From: Apostichopus japonicus
Taxonomy: Eukaryota; Echinodermata; Holothuroidea; Aspidochirotida; Stichopodidae
Direction of reading: 5' to 3'
DNA: 64,000 bases
Assembly (NCBI RefSeq): GCF_037975245.1
Contig: NC_092567.1
Span: 3,728,214 to 3,792,213 of the forward strand
Shown: positions 1-12,341 of the stretch, in pieces
Position numbering within the stretch: position 1 is the first letter of the stretch
How the letters are laid out: the number at the start of each line of letters is the position of its first letter
Made by a program: the position numbers and the translations under genes
Notes under the pieces: generated by a model
The model's input: only the letters and a program-made list of their open reading frames with translations
The model's database searches: none
What the model was told of the DNA's origin: nothing

Positions 1-190
1 TTTTTCTGGCAAACGAAAAATAAAGCATACGGGAGGGGGGGGGGGGGGGGGGTTGAGCGATCACCGACATCTCACTTAAAGGTCGTCATCAATTTTTTTA
101 TTGTTTTGGCCAAATTTTTTTTTGTTTTGGTGACGGCCAATAGGAGGGCGCGCGCCTGTTGCGCCCCCCCCCCCCCTGGATACGCCCCTG
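1..190. mobile_element. Right end of a hAT-like DNA transposon, cut by the window edge
   Basis: The segment ends with CTGGATACGCCCCTG (176-190). Read on the minus strand this is CAGGGGCGTATCCAG, a start typical of non-autonomous hAT elements. A 13-base C run lies just inside and an 18-base G run at 35-52. At 191 the sequence switches to DNA that matches, inverted, the transposon copy at 29874-31461, so this element sits inside that older one. The left end and the second target-site copy lie outside the window. Confidence 0.5.
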
Positions 191-1067
191 GTAGTTCCTC
201 AGAAATGTTATGATCTCAAAATATTAAGATTCTGTGCTTATGCACAGTACAATTGAGCAGAATTTGACAACAAAATGTCTGCCGTGTCAAGTTCTATCAT
301 ACCCCTAATATTGACACATTCGTCGATTAGCTAACTGTAGTCCAGGCCTTAGTATACATCCATTGACTTTAGATGCTGTTTGCTATGCTCTGAGCCTCTA
401 AGCGCAGATAAGTCAGGTCCCAGAGAGTAGTCTTATCATATTGAGGTAATGTTGGTTATTTTTAGGATGTAAGATTTCCAAATGCCCTCAAAACGTGCAA
501 AACTTGGGGTGGGGGGAGGGTGTTAAAAGCTTAAAAAATACCACAATTTGGTCAGCAAATAGCTGAAATGGATTCAAACTCATGAAAAATGTAATTCTGC
601 TTGACTGCAAAAAGTTTAGGTGGCCTGCTGTATCGTTGCTAGTAATAATTGAAGGTGCGTCAATTACGGGGGTGCGTCAATTATGAAGCCTTGACTACAC
701 TAAACTGTTTGCGTATATTCATTCAAGACTCGTGAAGTTGATTGTAGTGTAGGCCTACCCATTCCACGAAACAAATTCCGATTGCAGTAGAACGGCTCAC
801 AATTCTTGAATAACGTAAACACGAACCCAATAGAATGTAGCGTATGTATCATAAGTAAGGTCAACGTGTGATTCAAGCATTAAAAGTAAAGTTAGGGAAC
901 TTAGGGCGTTTGATGGACCGTTACAAGACTTAATTAAGTGTCAGTGTGTAATTCAGTGCATGTCTTCGAACTTCGAAGCGATGCCCATTATTTATGCTGA
1001 CGTCACGAGCAATCTGATTGGCGGAAAACTCCGTAATTGCAAACCTGTTTGGGAAAAAAAAAATCGC
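191..1067 (-). mobile_element. Partial copy of a TIR transposon, inverted relative to the copy at 29874-31461
   Basis: Read in reverse, this block follows 29874-30631 closely, then resumes against about 30950-30990. Shared landmarks are the doubled GGTGCGTCAATTA motif, the TTCCGATT/TTTCGTGGAATGGGTAGG stretch, and a terminus with CCTGTTTGGG plus an A run followed by TCGC. The terminus at 1067 is followed by CCCCGGGAT, which shares a CCGGG core with the 9-mer flanking the other copies. The opposite end is interrupted at 190 by the hAT-like element. No long reading frame is present. Confidence 0.6.
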
Positions 1068-1631
1068 CCCCGGGATGTGCGCCCCATGTTTCGATGTTTT
1101 CGATAACCATACTTTACAACCCCTGCAAGGGTTGTCACTACATTAGTATGGTTCGATGACAATGCACTCCAACATATATGGCTTGTTGTTCCAGGTTTAA
1201 TTCAATCATTTGAAGCATTTAACTTTTATTTAAAGTATTGGAAGACTTGCTACTTATTCGTAACGGAAGAATCTGAAATTCCAAAAATTAACACTCCATG
1301 TGTTTATGTTGAAGTATACGTTCAATATTATCAATACATCATCAGTATAATAAGAGTTTTAGCGCAATTTGGCAAATGCAGAGATTATTCTGATTGGTTT
1401 AAATATACTATGACATCATTGCAATTATCCTCAATACACCACTGTATATTCATTAGCTAGGAAAACTATCCATCTTCTTTAAACCTAAATTTTTATGATT
1501 TAAAGTGGCTGAAATAATAAGTTTTCAATGACAGTCAATGGAAAACAAAACTACTATGAAAAAGTAAACGGTTCCTAATTTAGGTGTAGGTATAAAAATG
1601 TAAAAGGCTGTTTATTTATTAGCTAACTTAC
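1068..1631. other. Intergenic or intronic DNA with one hairpin
   Basis: No exon was recognised. An imperfect hairpin at 1105-1153 pairs AACCATACT with AGTATGGTT outside and ACAACCC with GGGTTGT inside. A minus-strand AATAAA-containing stretch at 1612-1621 directly follows the NLR exon and could be a polyadenylation signal if that exon is terminal. Confidence 0.4.
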
Positions 1632-3452
1632 ATTATTTTTAGATGCAATCTCCAGCAACTGTGTCGTCGATCTTTGAAGAAGAGCGCTGTCGTATTCGCG
1701 TATCCTAACTTCACGCGAGCAGAGCTCTTCCACCGAATCCATAATGTCGTTGACGTCACCAGTTTGTTCCAGGATACAGAGAATGGCAAACTTATCCCCG
1801 CCTGGTAATCTCTTCAAATGGTTGATGAGTTTCTTTCCAGCATCGGGATCCAGACCACAGGCGAATCTAAACAGGTACTGAAGATCAAATGGATCTAAGA
1901 ACCTGAGCATATCGGAGAGATTGTGTGCGTTCTTTACAAGAGTTACAAGGTGGTGGGCTGCATACCATTCACAGAATAGTTTATGATAAAAACGGACCAT
2001 CGTTGTAATAGAATCATCGCTCACTTCATCTTCTTCGACCAAAATGCCAATTGAAATATACTGTTCATATGATTCTGGTCCGACTCTTTGACAAAATTCA
2101 GTCTTAATCCATGACAATTGTTGGTTTTTCTTGTTTAATCCTTCGAAAGCTATTTTGTCTAGCTCATGATGTTCCATTCCATGAAGATAGAACTCGTTGC
2201 TCCTATTGTCTTTGAATTTCCGTTTTAGATGGTCGTAAAAACGTCTAATCATGTATTTGAAGAACTGTGTGACAGATTTGAACTTCATGGAGTCTCTCTG
2301 ATCATGAGCCATGTGGGCAAACATCACGAATATGAGAGGCACCTGGCAAAGATCAGCAAGGATGGAGTTTTCATAGAGTTGTTGTTTTATTTCTTCCACT
2401 GCCTCATAGTTGTTACCTACTACGGCCTTGCGAATGTACTCATCCCTAGCTTTATCATCGAACCCTATTAGTTTGGCCCCCTTAGTTTCTTTTCTAAGAC
2501 ATTCTGGAAGATATCTTGTCGTTAAGCTGACTTCAAAGTCTGCAAACAGTTCCATCTTGATGATCCTGTGTACATCGTCATTATCATTGCTGTCCCTGCC
2601 AGGATATTCGTCATATCCATCCAAAATAATGTGGACGGAAGAGCAACTGTCAATGATCTTTTCAATCTCATGTTTGCTAACACGGGGTTCGTTGGAGAGA
2701 AGAAATGACTTAATCGCCCTGTAGAGAGACTTTACACTTCCAAGTTGTCTTAACCGAAGAAGAATTAGTATGTCTACATTGTTCATCGGGGAATCCGATA
2801 CGTCATTGCACCAATCGTAGGCCAACTGAAGGGTTAACGTCGACTTACCATACCCGGGCTCTCCTTGGATAATGCGTCTCTTGGATTTAAACCGAAAGTC
2901 ATTATAAATACTTTTGTAAGATTCCAAACGCTCCCATGATCCTCTGGTGCCTGGCGTTAGCTCTGGTGCCAGACAAACTTCAACGCCCCCTTCTACAAAG
3001 ACCTTGTCCACACAATAAAGTCTATCTTTTATATATGGCATGGGTTGAATCGCATCATATTGGCCTTTATATGTACTTTTGAGACCTTCTATCAGAAATA
3101 TTTTCTTCTCTAAACAAAAAACAGAAATATATGTGTAAATGTTACCACGTATGACTACATGTGACGAACAATAAATTAGTGACACACATGGGAACACGAA
3201 AATGTTAATTGTTTATTCGTTATTGATATTACAATTTTGTTACTGATCTATGTGTTATTAAGACGACAGAGTGGGAGGAGGTTACATTTTTTACCAAAAG
3301 AAAATAAAGATACGCAAATAGCAAAGTCAGAGTTAAAGGCAACTACCTTGAAGATCAGGATTCAGCTCCAATATCACGTGATTTACTTCAGACAGTCTAC
3401 GAAGCGTAAATGAGTCGTGTGAGTACAGCACGTGCCCATCGTTTCCGAGAAT
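1632..3452 (-). CDS. NLR-type protein with NACHT ATPase domain, two exons seen, both gene ends missing
   Basis: Two minus-strand exons are supported: 3452-3347 and 3109-1632. The first follows an AAAACAG acceptor and ends CAAG|GTAGTT in phase 1. The second follows a TTTTTTGTTTAG acceptor and completes the split codon, so the join stays in frame. The large exon carries a NACHT ATPase: Walker A GEPGYGKST (about 2837-2864) and Walker B with hydrophobic run IILDGYDE (about 2608-2637), followed by winged-helix-type helical sequence. Such proteins are cytosolic pattern-recognition or signalling ATPases. The frame runs on to a TAG at 1623-1625, but AAT|GTAAGT at 1632/1631 is a strong donor, so LRR exons may lie left of the window. 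No start codon or N-terminal death-fold exon was identified. Upstream in-frame GTG at 3197 lies in the intron and is not a start. Confidence 0.85.
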
Positions 3453-6400
3453 CTGTTTTTAAAATATGAGCAAAATAGGGAATCTAAATAATTACATCGT
3501 CCCGTTAACCGTCAAGATATATACTGCATTGTTTTGATGTTGCATATGGTTTGGTTCAATGTATTGTTAATGAAAAATGTGTTGGGAAAGAATATTTTAT
3601 TCCTAGGAAGTGCAATGATTAGTACATGACAAAGAGACACCAAGACAATTATCAGACTAATACCCCTATGATGCCTAACTCTATGCTACGTGTTACAATC
3701 ATTAAAATTACTTAAGCGCAAATAATATATTATTCCAAACAGTAATATCCATCAACCGGAATATCTCTTAGAAGATAGCTAAAGAAGGTAACAAGGGTTA
3801 ATCCTATCTTTAATTACCATTTTGTGGAACCTAAAGAGAAAAGTAAATCAACTGAACTGACTTACGATTTGCCCTTCATGTCTTCATCTAATCATTGATC
3901 GTGTTGTTACGAGTCCATATGCAGGTTTGTCCACCTGTCAATTGAATAGGAAAATTCCTGTAAATAGCCTTGTGTTAAGCAATGAACTCAACCACATCAT
4001 AACATTCCTTTGATTGTGTGTCGTATAAAGTAGTTGAAATTCCATGGTCAGTACACTTCCGACTGACATATGCGAAACCGTGTATTACGATGCCTAACAT
4101 CATTATTACGGTGAAAATAGGAAAACTAATGTATTACAGCAACATGCCCTATACCACATGAACGCATAATGTACAACGTACAATTTTGCTAAGCGGATGT
4201 CATTTAAAACAGACATGGGCTTTCTGTATATCTGTATGACGAACTGGTTGTCTGAGTACAGTTCCTGCCCATAGGATCTGTATTTTTAGTACGAGAAAAA
4301 TAGTTAATCTAAATATTTTCATCATTCCGTTAACCGTCAAATGCTGCATTGTTTTGTAGTTGCTGTTAATTTTTCAGATCAAGGTTCAAAAACACTTTGT
4401 ATTAAAGTGCAAGACAGTTCGCTTTACGGAGCAACGTCTTAAAACTGTTTGCGTCTGCTCAGAAAAAAAAAATAAGGTCCCAGCAGTCTTCCATGAAAAC
4501 ATTCAATGTAATATACCTGTATAGAAACACACAATACTTAGCTATAATGAACCCTTACATTACATTGGATTGTGCGCAAGCCTATAGTGATCGATATGCC
4601 TATAGGTATATAATATGCACACAAAACCAAATGATGCAACCTATAACTAAACTACAAAAACCAGTGGTTGTCAAGTTCAGAAGCGGGTAATTGTGCCGTA
4701 GACTAGCTACAGTACTATATATGATAACCTAGACATCACGCAATGTATACTATTGTATGGTATAAAACTCTATTCGATAGCGTCTGTGATAATGTTATCG
4801 TCTATGAACACGCTGTGGTGTTTGAAATCAATGTTATGTAAAACAGTGCATAGAGACAAAATTATAAAAATAAAAAATGTTTTATTACAAATCTCGACGA
4901 CACAAGAACACGCCCCTAAAAGGCCTAGTACTTGCTCACGACATTAATGAACACTTCATAAGTTACCATTAACTGTTACCCGATACAAAATTATTTGTAA
5001 GTTGTATTCAAAGTTGAATGAAATTTTCCTTATCTCCAACCACTATAGACAAGTCGACCCAACCCCGGCTCGATCTTTCTAGTTACAGTATGTGTAAATA
5101 AATTTTTACGCAATGTCGATTTAAATAATGAAGCTTCAATGATATTGTGACGATGTATGAACGTTGCATCAAAGACATTATAAACTGAAGCAAATGGTCA
5201 AAAGGACAGAGAAATAGTTTTCAACGACAAAATACTGTGGTAATAATGTACTTTTTGCTCTAGCAACTCTCAATGTAGAGTGAATAAACATACTTTGAGA
5301 TGAGAGTTGTTGTTATTTTTCGCTAAGAAAAAGTGTTATTTTCAGTGATAAATTGCTCTTAAACTATTGCTTCAGGATACTTGTTCGTTTAAGAGGTTAT
5401 TATGCCCAGTCCAAAAGATACAAAATACGATTACAACGATTACAATGCTTTCCTGTTATATATTTGTAAGTTGTGCAGCTATAAAGTTGCTACTTCATGC
5501 TGCAATTCAGCATGAGAAAGGGTTTGGTGCAATTTATTTTACCAACGTAACCATCTGAGAGCTGTGAGGGTACTTAACTATAATGTTTAGTATTAAGTTC
5601 TTACAACTTACCAATTTCAGGTTTCTAGCTTGTCTCAATATTAATTTATGAGGTTTGTTAATTGCTCTGATGTAGAAAAGAGGTCGTTGACAGCTTGTAA
5701 CTCAAAACGCGTCAAAAAATCTGATTACTGTTTTTTTTTAATAGAAGAGATATAGTACCACCCTGTTTGTACACACATTTTAGGAGGGTATTTTGCCTTA
5801 TTTTTAAATGAAGAAGCCTCAAAGTTTGGGATTTTAACAAATGAAAAACGATTTTCCTGTTGTGATATTCCATATTTGTGTGAGCCTGGATATTGCACTT
5901 CAAGTTCATTCAGTTAAATGATCTGCATAATCCAATGTCATATAAACCAATAATAGTTGCAATGAACTGTCGGCTTCTGGTTTAATTCACTTAATAGACA
6001 TTACTATACAATAATTGTCAATAGACACATACATGTACAGTTTGTATTAGAAGTTTCATACTTCTCAAGAAAGGCAGAAAGTCAATTAAATGATATTTGT
6101 TCCAAAGTAAAAAGTATAACCTTTAGGTATGTAGTTTGTAAACCATTTTGTTGCTCGTCCAGTACATGTCCAGAAGAGACAGTTGAACAACATTGTTTAA
6201 GGTTAGTTAAAGGGAGCTCCTGTGCAAAGTGGTTCTCAAAAAAGCATATTGGGTCATTCCATGTCAAATCACGATGCTAGACCCTATCATATAATTACCA
6301 CTTTTATTGCATGATCAGAGCACCAGGAATACACATATTCTGACTATTATTATCCCACTTCTTAATTCCTCAATTTGTATTATGTATTACTGTATTTAGT

Positions 6401-7049
6401 TTGTAAATTCCACTAATGGATATCATATCATTTATCTTACAAAAGTGTACATTAAAAGTTCTTTGTTATGATACTAGTTATATTTGTATTACAACGGTGA
6501 AGTGTATGTTATAGGCCATGAAAAATTAATATTACCCAACGCTGGGGTCGGTGGATATCTAACCAAAATATGGTTCAGGGTTTGGTCATTCTGCATTTAC
6601 ATTGACAATGACCCATATGCGTGTGGTGGTTCAAAATTACGTCAATTCAGTTTGCCTCAAATATTGGTTAAGGGGCTTAATCAGTACACTGAGTCAAACT
6701 TTTTGTTAATGTATTTTCATTTAAAATTGGGAAATTATCATCTGTAAAGGACTAGAATTATGTCGCGTTTTACGAGATTAAAACGTGCTAGGGCCTAAAT
6801 GCACCAGCATCGGTAAAAGAGATAAATACATTTTGTGCCGGTAATTTGTGTCGAAGGTAAATGACAATGTATTGAGACGAAAACCAGCAGTATAGGACCA
6901 GGTTATATTGAGAGATTAGAGGTTTTCATCAACATTGCTATAACAGTCCTTTGGTTAAAAGAAGATACATTTTAACAGATTACAACACACTGAGAACACA
7001 ACAATATTTTAGCAATATGTTTTCATGGTATACGTGTAAGTATACGTGG
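3453..7049. other. Probable NLR intron/intergenic DNA
   Basis: Apart from the decayed exon copy at 4235-4366, only short AT-rich reading frames occur, none with convincing splice signals or family resemblance. 5700-6750 holds unremarkable AT-rich sequence. If the NLR has further 5' exons on the minus strand they should lie here or beyond, but I could not identify one. Confidence 0.35.
4235..4366 (-). pseudogene. Decayed duplicate of the NLR upstream exon and its flanking intron
   Basis: The block matches 3410-3545 over both exon and intron. On the plus strand the shared pieces include GAGTACAG, TGCCCAT, the acceptor region TCTGT followed by a T run, AATCTAAATA, CCGTTAACCGTCAA and CTGCATTGTTTTG. 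On the minus strand the exon part starts after an AG at 4278-4279, but small deletions change the frame, and an in-frame stop follows further on without a donor. It is best read as a non-functional tandem duplicate created about 0.8 kb upstream of the working exon. Confidence 0.65.
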
Positions 7050-8033
7050 TTCTACTATACACGAGCTGCTATATAGGATCGACTGTACAGCATCCAAAAT
7101 AACAAATCTACTATGCCTGGTGAGCGATGAAGATCCATTATAAACGATCCGCTTTACACGATCCACTATGCTCGATCCACTTTACAGGATCGACTATATA
7201 TGATTCAAAATGCTGGTTGCAATATTAACGATCCACTGTGCTGAAACCACTTTACATGATCGCTATTCTGGATACACCACGCAAGATCTACTATGCACTA
7301 TTTACGATCATCTATGTTGAAAGATGAAAGATTAAAGATACACTATAAAGGGTCACATATGTATTACTCACTATACCCGATCCAATATGCTGGATCCACT
7401 ATGCACATTCCGCTATATACGATCCATTATAAACGATCCACTTTACACGATTCACTATACTGGATATACTTTACAGGATCCACTATACGTTATCTTATAT
7501 ACATGATCCAATATGCTGGATCCACTATGCAAGATCCAGTATACAGGATCCTCTTTACATTAATCATTATACATGATGCACTATACAGGATCAAATATCT
7601 ACCATACACTATACATGATGCAATATACAGGATCCAATATCTACCATACACTATACATGATGCAATATACAGGATCCAATATGCAGGATCAACTATTTAT
7701 TATCCACTATACGTGATCAGTATGCTGGATCCACAATGCGTGATCTGATATGCGTGCTCCACTATATATGATCACTATGCTGGATCTTCTAAACATGAAA
7801 CACTCTAAACGACACTATACATAACCCACTATTCACCTTTTATTGTACAGGATCCGATATGCATGTTCAAATATATATGATCCGTTATACAAAACCTAAA
7901 ATACAGAATACACTATACGAGATCCACTATACGTGACTTACTATACGAGATTTAATATACATGGTCCACCATGTATGAAACAATATACGCGATCCACTTT
8001 ACATGATCCACTATACAGAATCCACATAGACAT
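7050..8033. repeat. Degenerate ~15-bp tandem repeat rich in GATCC
   Basis: About one kilobase is built from variants of GATCCACTATACATG, alternating ...TATGCTGGATCC... and ...TATACAGGATCC... forms. A recent internal 42-bp duplication is visible at 7597-7638 and 7639-7680. The half-palindromic unit gives many BamHI-type GGATCC sites. The 151-codon frame at 7293-7748 is a by-product of the 15-bp period and should not be called a gene. Confidence 0.85.
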
Positions 8034-10002
8034 GTATACGTTCATCTTGATAATATTTGCAATGGGAAAATTAAACAATTCTGTTATATGGTTATACCGT
8101 TCATGAACAGTATCTCATGCTTGAAAATACCGATTTGGTTTGGGTGGAAAATGAATTAATAAACATGTTTCAATCCGGCACTACACGTAACCGAAACAAA
8201 ACGGAAACCGAAACGATAGTGACGTTAGCTATGATAATATTCGATATTTATCACACTTCTATAGATACGTAAATGACATAAGTATACAACGTTATTACAT
8301 ACTTTTCACCATCGCAAGCGATTACTGTTTGGGGTCATTGTATCTTACGTGACGATTGTTATTATTATCTTGATATGCCCAGCCCTAGAAAATAGGAGAT
8401 TTAGAAGATACAGAGACTTACCTTAACTGATATAAGTTTTCAGAATATCCTTTGATAAAAGTTATTAGACACTTTCTAATGTCGTTGCTCCACGGACGCT
8501 AGAATATCCAGGTATTTTTACATATAACGAGTATCTGAATGTGAAATACCGAATTTTGTGACAATCCAGCTGACGTTGACGAATTTCAATCGTAACATAA
8601 AATTCATATAATACGCTTTCAATAATGTCTTAACTATTGAGAATACACTACCACAATATTTAAACTACTCGACAGTCTAAAAAAATGAGGAGGGTCGCTT
8701 AGCTTCCTCAACCTGAAAAGAGAGCTTAAGTGATACTTCCTGCTTTTAAGTAAATGTAATGTTTCCTGGTACTCAAGAGGGGGGGGGGAGGTCTGGGGGG
8801 TCGCTCGGTAGGTTTATGATATACAGTAAAGTATAGGAATATGTTATGATGGCATGTCTTGCTAGACTGATACACATTAATGGAAGCGATGTTATTACCT
8901 ATTGACAACGCCTTAACTAATGTACATATGTTTTAGCAATTCAGTGCATAGTTCTGTTATATTTATACATAGCTTGAATAACAGCCAACGGTAAAAAATA
9001 TTGGTATTCAGAAATGTAACATTAAATTTGTCCTTAGAAACTAATACTGCTTAAATCCAACCTCCACACGTCACAGTCATTTGAACTTCCTCTTTTAGTT
9101 CGTAATATTAGTTTTACTTTGGAGAACCGCAAAAGTTCATACAACCCAGCTAACCACGACCAATTCCTTCATAGTGTGTGCAGTTTGTCTTAGTCAATGA
9201 TGTATGACGGTAGCAAGCAACAATGGTATGTAGGTGTTATTTCTAACTCGGGTAATTAAACAAAGCAGCACTGGTATTCATCGCCCAATGTAACGGAGAC
9301 AATCACATAGAAATTCTGTTATAATTATTCATTCATTCATCCTTATAGTACACACATCACCCGTTGTGTGCTTCCATTACATATGTACACCGATACAATG
9401 ACATCAAAGAAAAGGTTATTCACTATTACCAGGAGTGACATATCACATAATAAGCTACTTTACTTATTGAAGGCAAGGTTTCGAAGTTAATTATAGTTAT
9501 ACCTGTTGGAATATTTTTATTTCATCTTTAATAGAGGTACGCCTTGAAGTTTGGGGATATATGCTATATAAGAAACACAAACCAACCTCACGTATCGTCG
9601 TCATTGACTATGCCTAGTATAAACTATTAATATTATATAAGGTAGCTCTCATTTCTTTGAATTAAATTAGTTCTGAAATCACAACCATTCCCCCCGAATT
9701 ACACAGTGAAGCCCAGGTCCTAGATGTAACCTGCGTATAATGCAGTGACGCTGTGAGCTACACCTATTAATTTAGGTTTGCATACATTTCAACTGTGCAG
9801 GAAGTGTGAAACGGCATCTTATACAAGGTAAAAAGTAAAAAAGTGTCAGTCTAATATGAATAATACACATTTAAATTGCGTAGGGAAACATTACAGACCG
9901 TAACACCGACGTCCACAATTTCTCGAACGTCTTTCTACATCAACTTAACTTTTAGTTTGTTATTGTTAGTTTTATATAGTATTATATATACATCATATAC
10001 AG
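8034..10002. other. Intergenic DNA with one weak exon candidate
   Basis: Mostly AT-rich unique-looking DNA. On the minus strand 8511-8419 is an open segment between TATTCTAG and TTAAG|GTAAGT. It encodes about 30 residues including IRKCLITFIKG, ending in phase 2. That phase does not match the NLR exon at 3452 directly, so a link would need another exon. A G10 run lies at 8779-8788. Nothing else was recognised. Confidence 0.25.
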
Positions 10003-10380
10003 CCATCCTATCCATCCATCCTATCTATCATATCTTTCCATCATATCTATCCATCCAATCCATCCTATCCATCCATCATATCCACCCATCATATCCATCC
10101 ATCCTTTTCATTCATCCTATCCATCCTATCCATCTATCCTATCATTCCATCGTATCGATGCATCATATCTATCCTATCCATCCATCCATCCTATACATCC
10201 ATCATATCCATCCATCCTATTCATCCTATCTATCCATCCTACGCATTCATCGTATCCATATATGCTATACATCCTATCCATCTATCCTACCATTTCATCG
10301 TATCGATGCATCATATTCATCCTATCTATCCATCCTATCATTCCATCGTATCCATCCATCCTATCCATCTTATGTCCTAT
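10003..10380. repeat. CCATCCTAT-type satellite, left part
   Basis: The sequence is made of CCAT and CCTAT blocks in variable order, giving 4-, 9- and 13-bp periodicities. It stops exactly at the retrotransposon LTR (10381) and resumes after the other LTR at 19515, so the two parts were once one array. The open frame across it is compositional only. Confidence 0.9.
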
Positions 10381-11110
10381 TGTAATATTGTGACGAGCCC
10401 GCTTCCTCCGATAGTAAAACTATATCGGGACTCGCGATAGAAAGGTACTGGGATATCTTGATGCCGTATTTATGCTTCTTCAGGAGATGTCTCGAACGGA
10501 AGAAAACAATGAGTTCACAGAAAAACAATTTGACAAGATCGGATTTGATTAATGATTCGGTATAATTTCTTCTCTGTCGATTCTCTTTACAAATAAAACT
10601 AAATTACAATGATTTGACTTGACTTGACTCCGTCAATTAAACAATTAGGAGTGATGAACTTTCGGCGGAGTGATAAATTTGCTGACCAAGTGATAAATTT
10701 GCTGACGGAGTGATAAAACTTTCGGCCTCCTTTTACTTTTAAACCTTACTTCCATAAAATCTCACTGCGCATAATCAGTAGGCAGCCAATAAACTGACCA
10801 TCCTGTATTAACCTAATGATATAAAAATAAGTGCGCTGGCACTGATCTGCCCTGATTGGTTGGGAGTTTGGAAGTCCATCCCCTTTCTATGGAAACTTCC
10901 ATACCACGTGAGAGAACCTTCTCGAATGTTCCACAGACATAATGGAATCTATTTTGGGAAAAGGCCCTGTACCAAGATTCAATAAGATAGTTAAAAACTT
11001 CTCGTGGGAAAACTGAATCCATGACCTAGTTAAATACATAAGAGGCCTGTAAGGTGTCTCGATGGAGTGTTTCGGTAACATCAAAGAGATGGTATCACTA
11101 TTTCATAACA
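10381..11110 (-). repeat. 3' LTR of the Ty3/gypsy element
   Basis: 730 bp, beginning TGTAATATTG and ending TTTCATAACA on the plus strand, so it has TG...CA ends. By eye it matches the LTR at 18785-19514 base for base. It contains an internal 18-bp direct repeat, AGTGATAAATTTGCTGAC. Small open frames inside are not genes. Confidence 0.95.
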
Positions 11111-11125
11111 TCCCCCTCAATCTTT
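11111..11125 (-). promoter_or_regulatory. Polypurine tract priming plus-strand DNA synthesis
   Basis: On the coding (minus) strand the bases just before the 3' LTR read AGATTGAGGGGGA, a purine-rich tract abutting the LTR. This is the expected position for second-strand priming in LTR retrotransposons. Confidence 0.8.
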
Positions 11126-12341
11126 TAAAATTTTTGGATACTCCAAAATTTTAACATCATACTGCTTTAACTTATCATAATCTCAAGCACATTCACTAAT
11201 ATTCATTGACTTCAATAAATGGTCTTCATATATCTCAAAGGTTAACATCTTGGTTACGAATTATTAAAATGATCATATGGTATATACATTGACACTATCT
11301 CCATGAAATTTTTGTGTACCTCTTCAATAATGATGACATCATATGATGTAATCTAAAAAAAATATCATTAAGATATCTTAAAGTTACATGACACAGCAAA
11401 ATATGCAGTATCTCTAACAAAATACATTTATGCATTTCATACATCAATAATACATTTATATCAAAAGTGAAATCATGCCGTGAATGGGGTGAGATCAGAG
11501 AATACTAGACTTAGTCATCTTTTAACTGAACAGAACACCTTGGCGTTCCATAACAAAATTCGTACACTAAAAAAAAGAACCTTAAAATATTACAAACTCA
11601 TTTACAAAACTCCTCTTTAATGAAGGCATAGTTTCAAAACTGCTTTGAAACCCTGTGAATCATATACATCCACTTCAAGAAAATCAACAAAATGTGACTC
11701 GATAGCATGGTGACCCTAGGTATGCACTCCGAAATGATCTAGTAAAGTACCAAAGTACTAGATATTCGATACCATAAAAGAGACCCCATAGACTATGACA
11801 TCAACAAATCTTTCTTCAAATTAACATAATACTTAACATCTTGTCTTTTCAACTTCATGATGAAATTTACTTTTGCATGAATATTTGAGGAAAAGAAAAT
11901 ATATACATAATTTCCTCAAAAGATCTATACTTTCATTTGCTTTGATAACTGTTGCTGTAAGCAAAAGTTGCACATCTTCAATGCTGTCTTCTGAATAGCC
12001 TTCAACATAACTTCAATGATGCAATGTAAATATCCTTAAAATATTTTCTCAATATATGAAAACCCATGTTGCTAATATTCCGGATATGTTCTAATTGCCG
12101 GGTAAACGTTTGAACGAATTCATAAGGAGAAATAAGGTATACTCATCACACATTTGTTATAAAAGATGAAACTAGGTCACTTGGTGGTGGTTTTAACAAT
12201 AAAGCTTATATTGTTACACCATATAGTAAAATGACTTCCACTTAATAGGTATGCAGGTAATTGCCATAACGCATTCCATTCATACAATCGTGGGTAAAAC
12301 ACCTGTTCATCTGAACTTAAAGCAATATGCAGCTATACATA
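11126..12341 (-). other. Non-coding 3' internal region of the retrotransposon
   Basis: About 1.2 kb between the pol stop and the polypurine tract, AT-rich, with stops in all frames. No envelope-like, chromodomain or other domain was recognised. It could be a long 3' untranslated segment or a decayed extra frame. Confidence 0.6.

Noticed and set aside
7293-7748. 151-codon open frame
   Set aside because: Product of the 15-bp tandem repeat, with period-5 residues.
9876-10385. 169-codon plus frame
   Set aside because: Second half is satellite and its end runs into the LTR.
10813-11022. Minus-strand frame repeated identically at 19217-19426
   Set aside because: Both are inside the LTRs; the repetition simply reflects identical LTRs.
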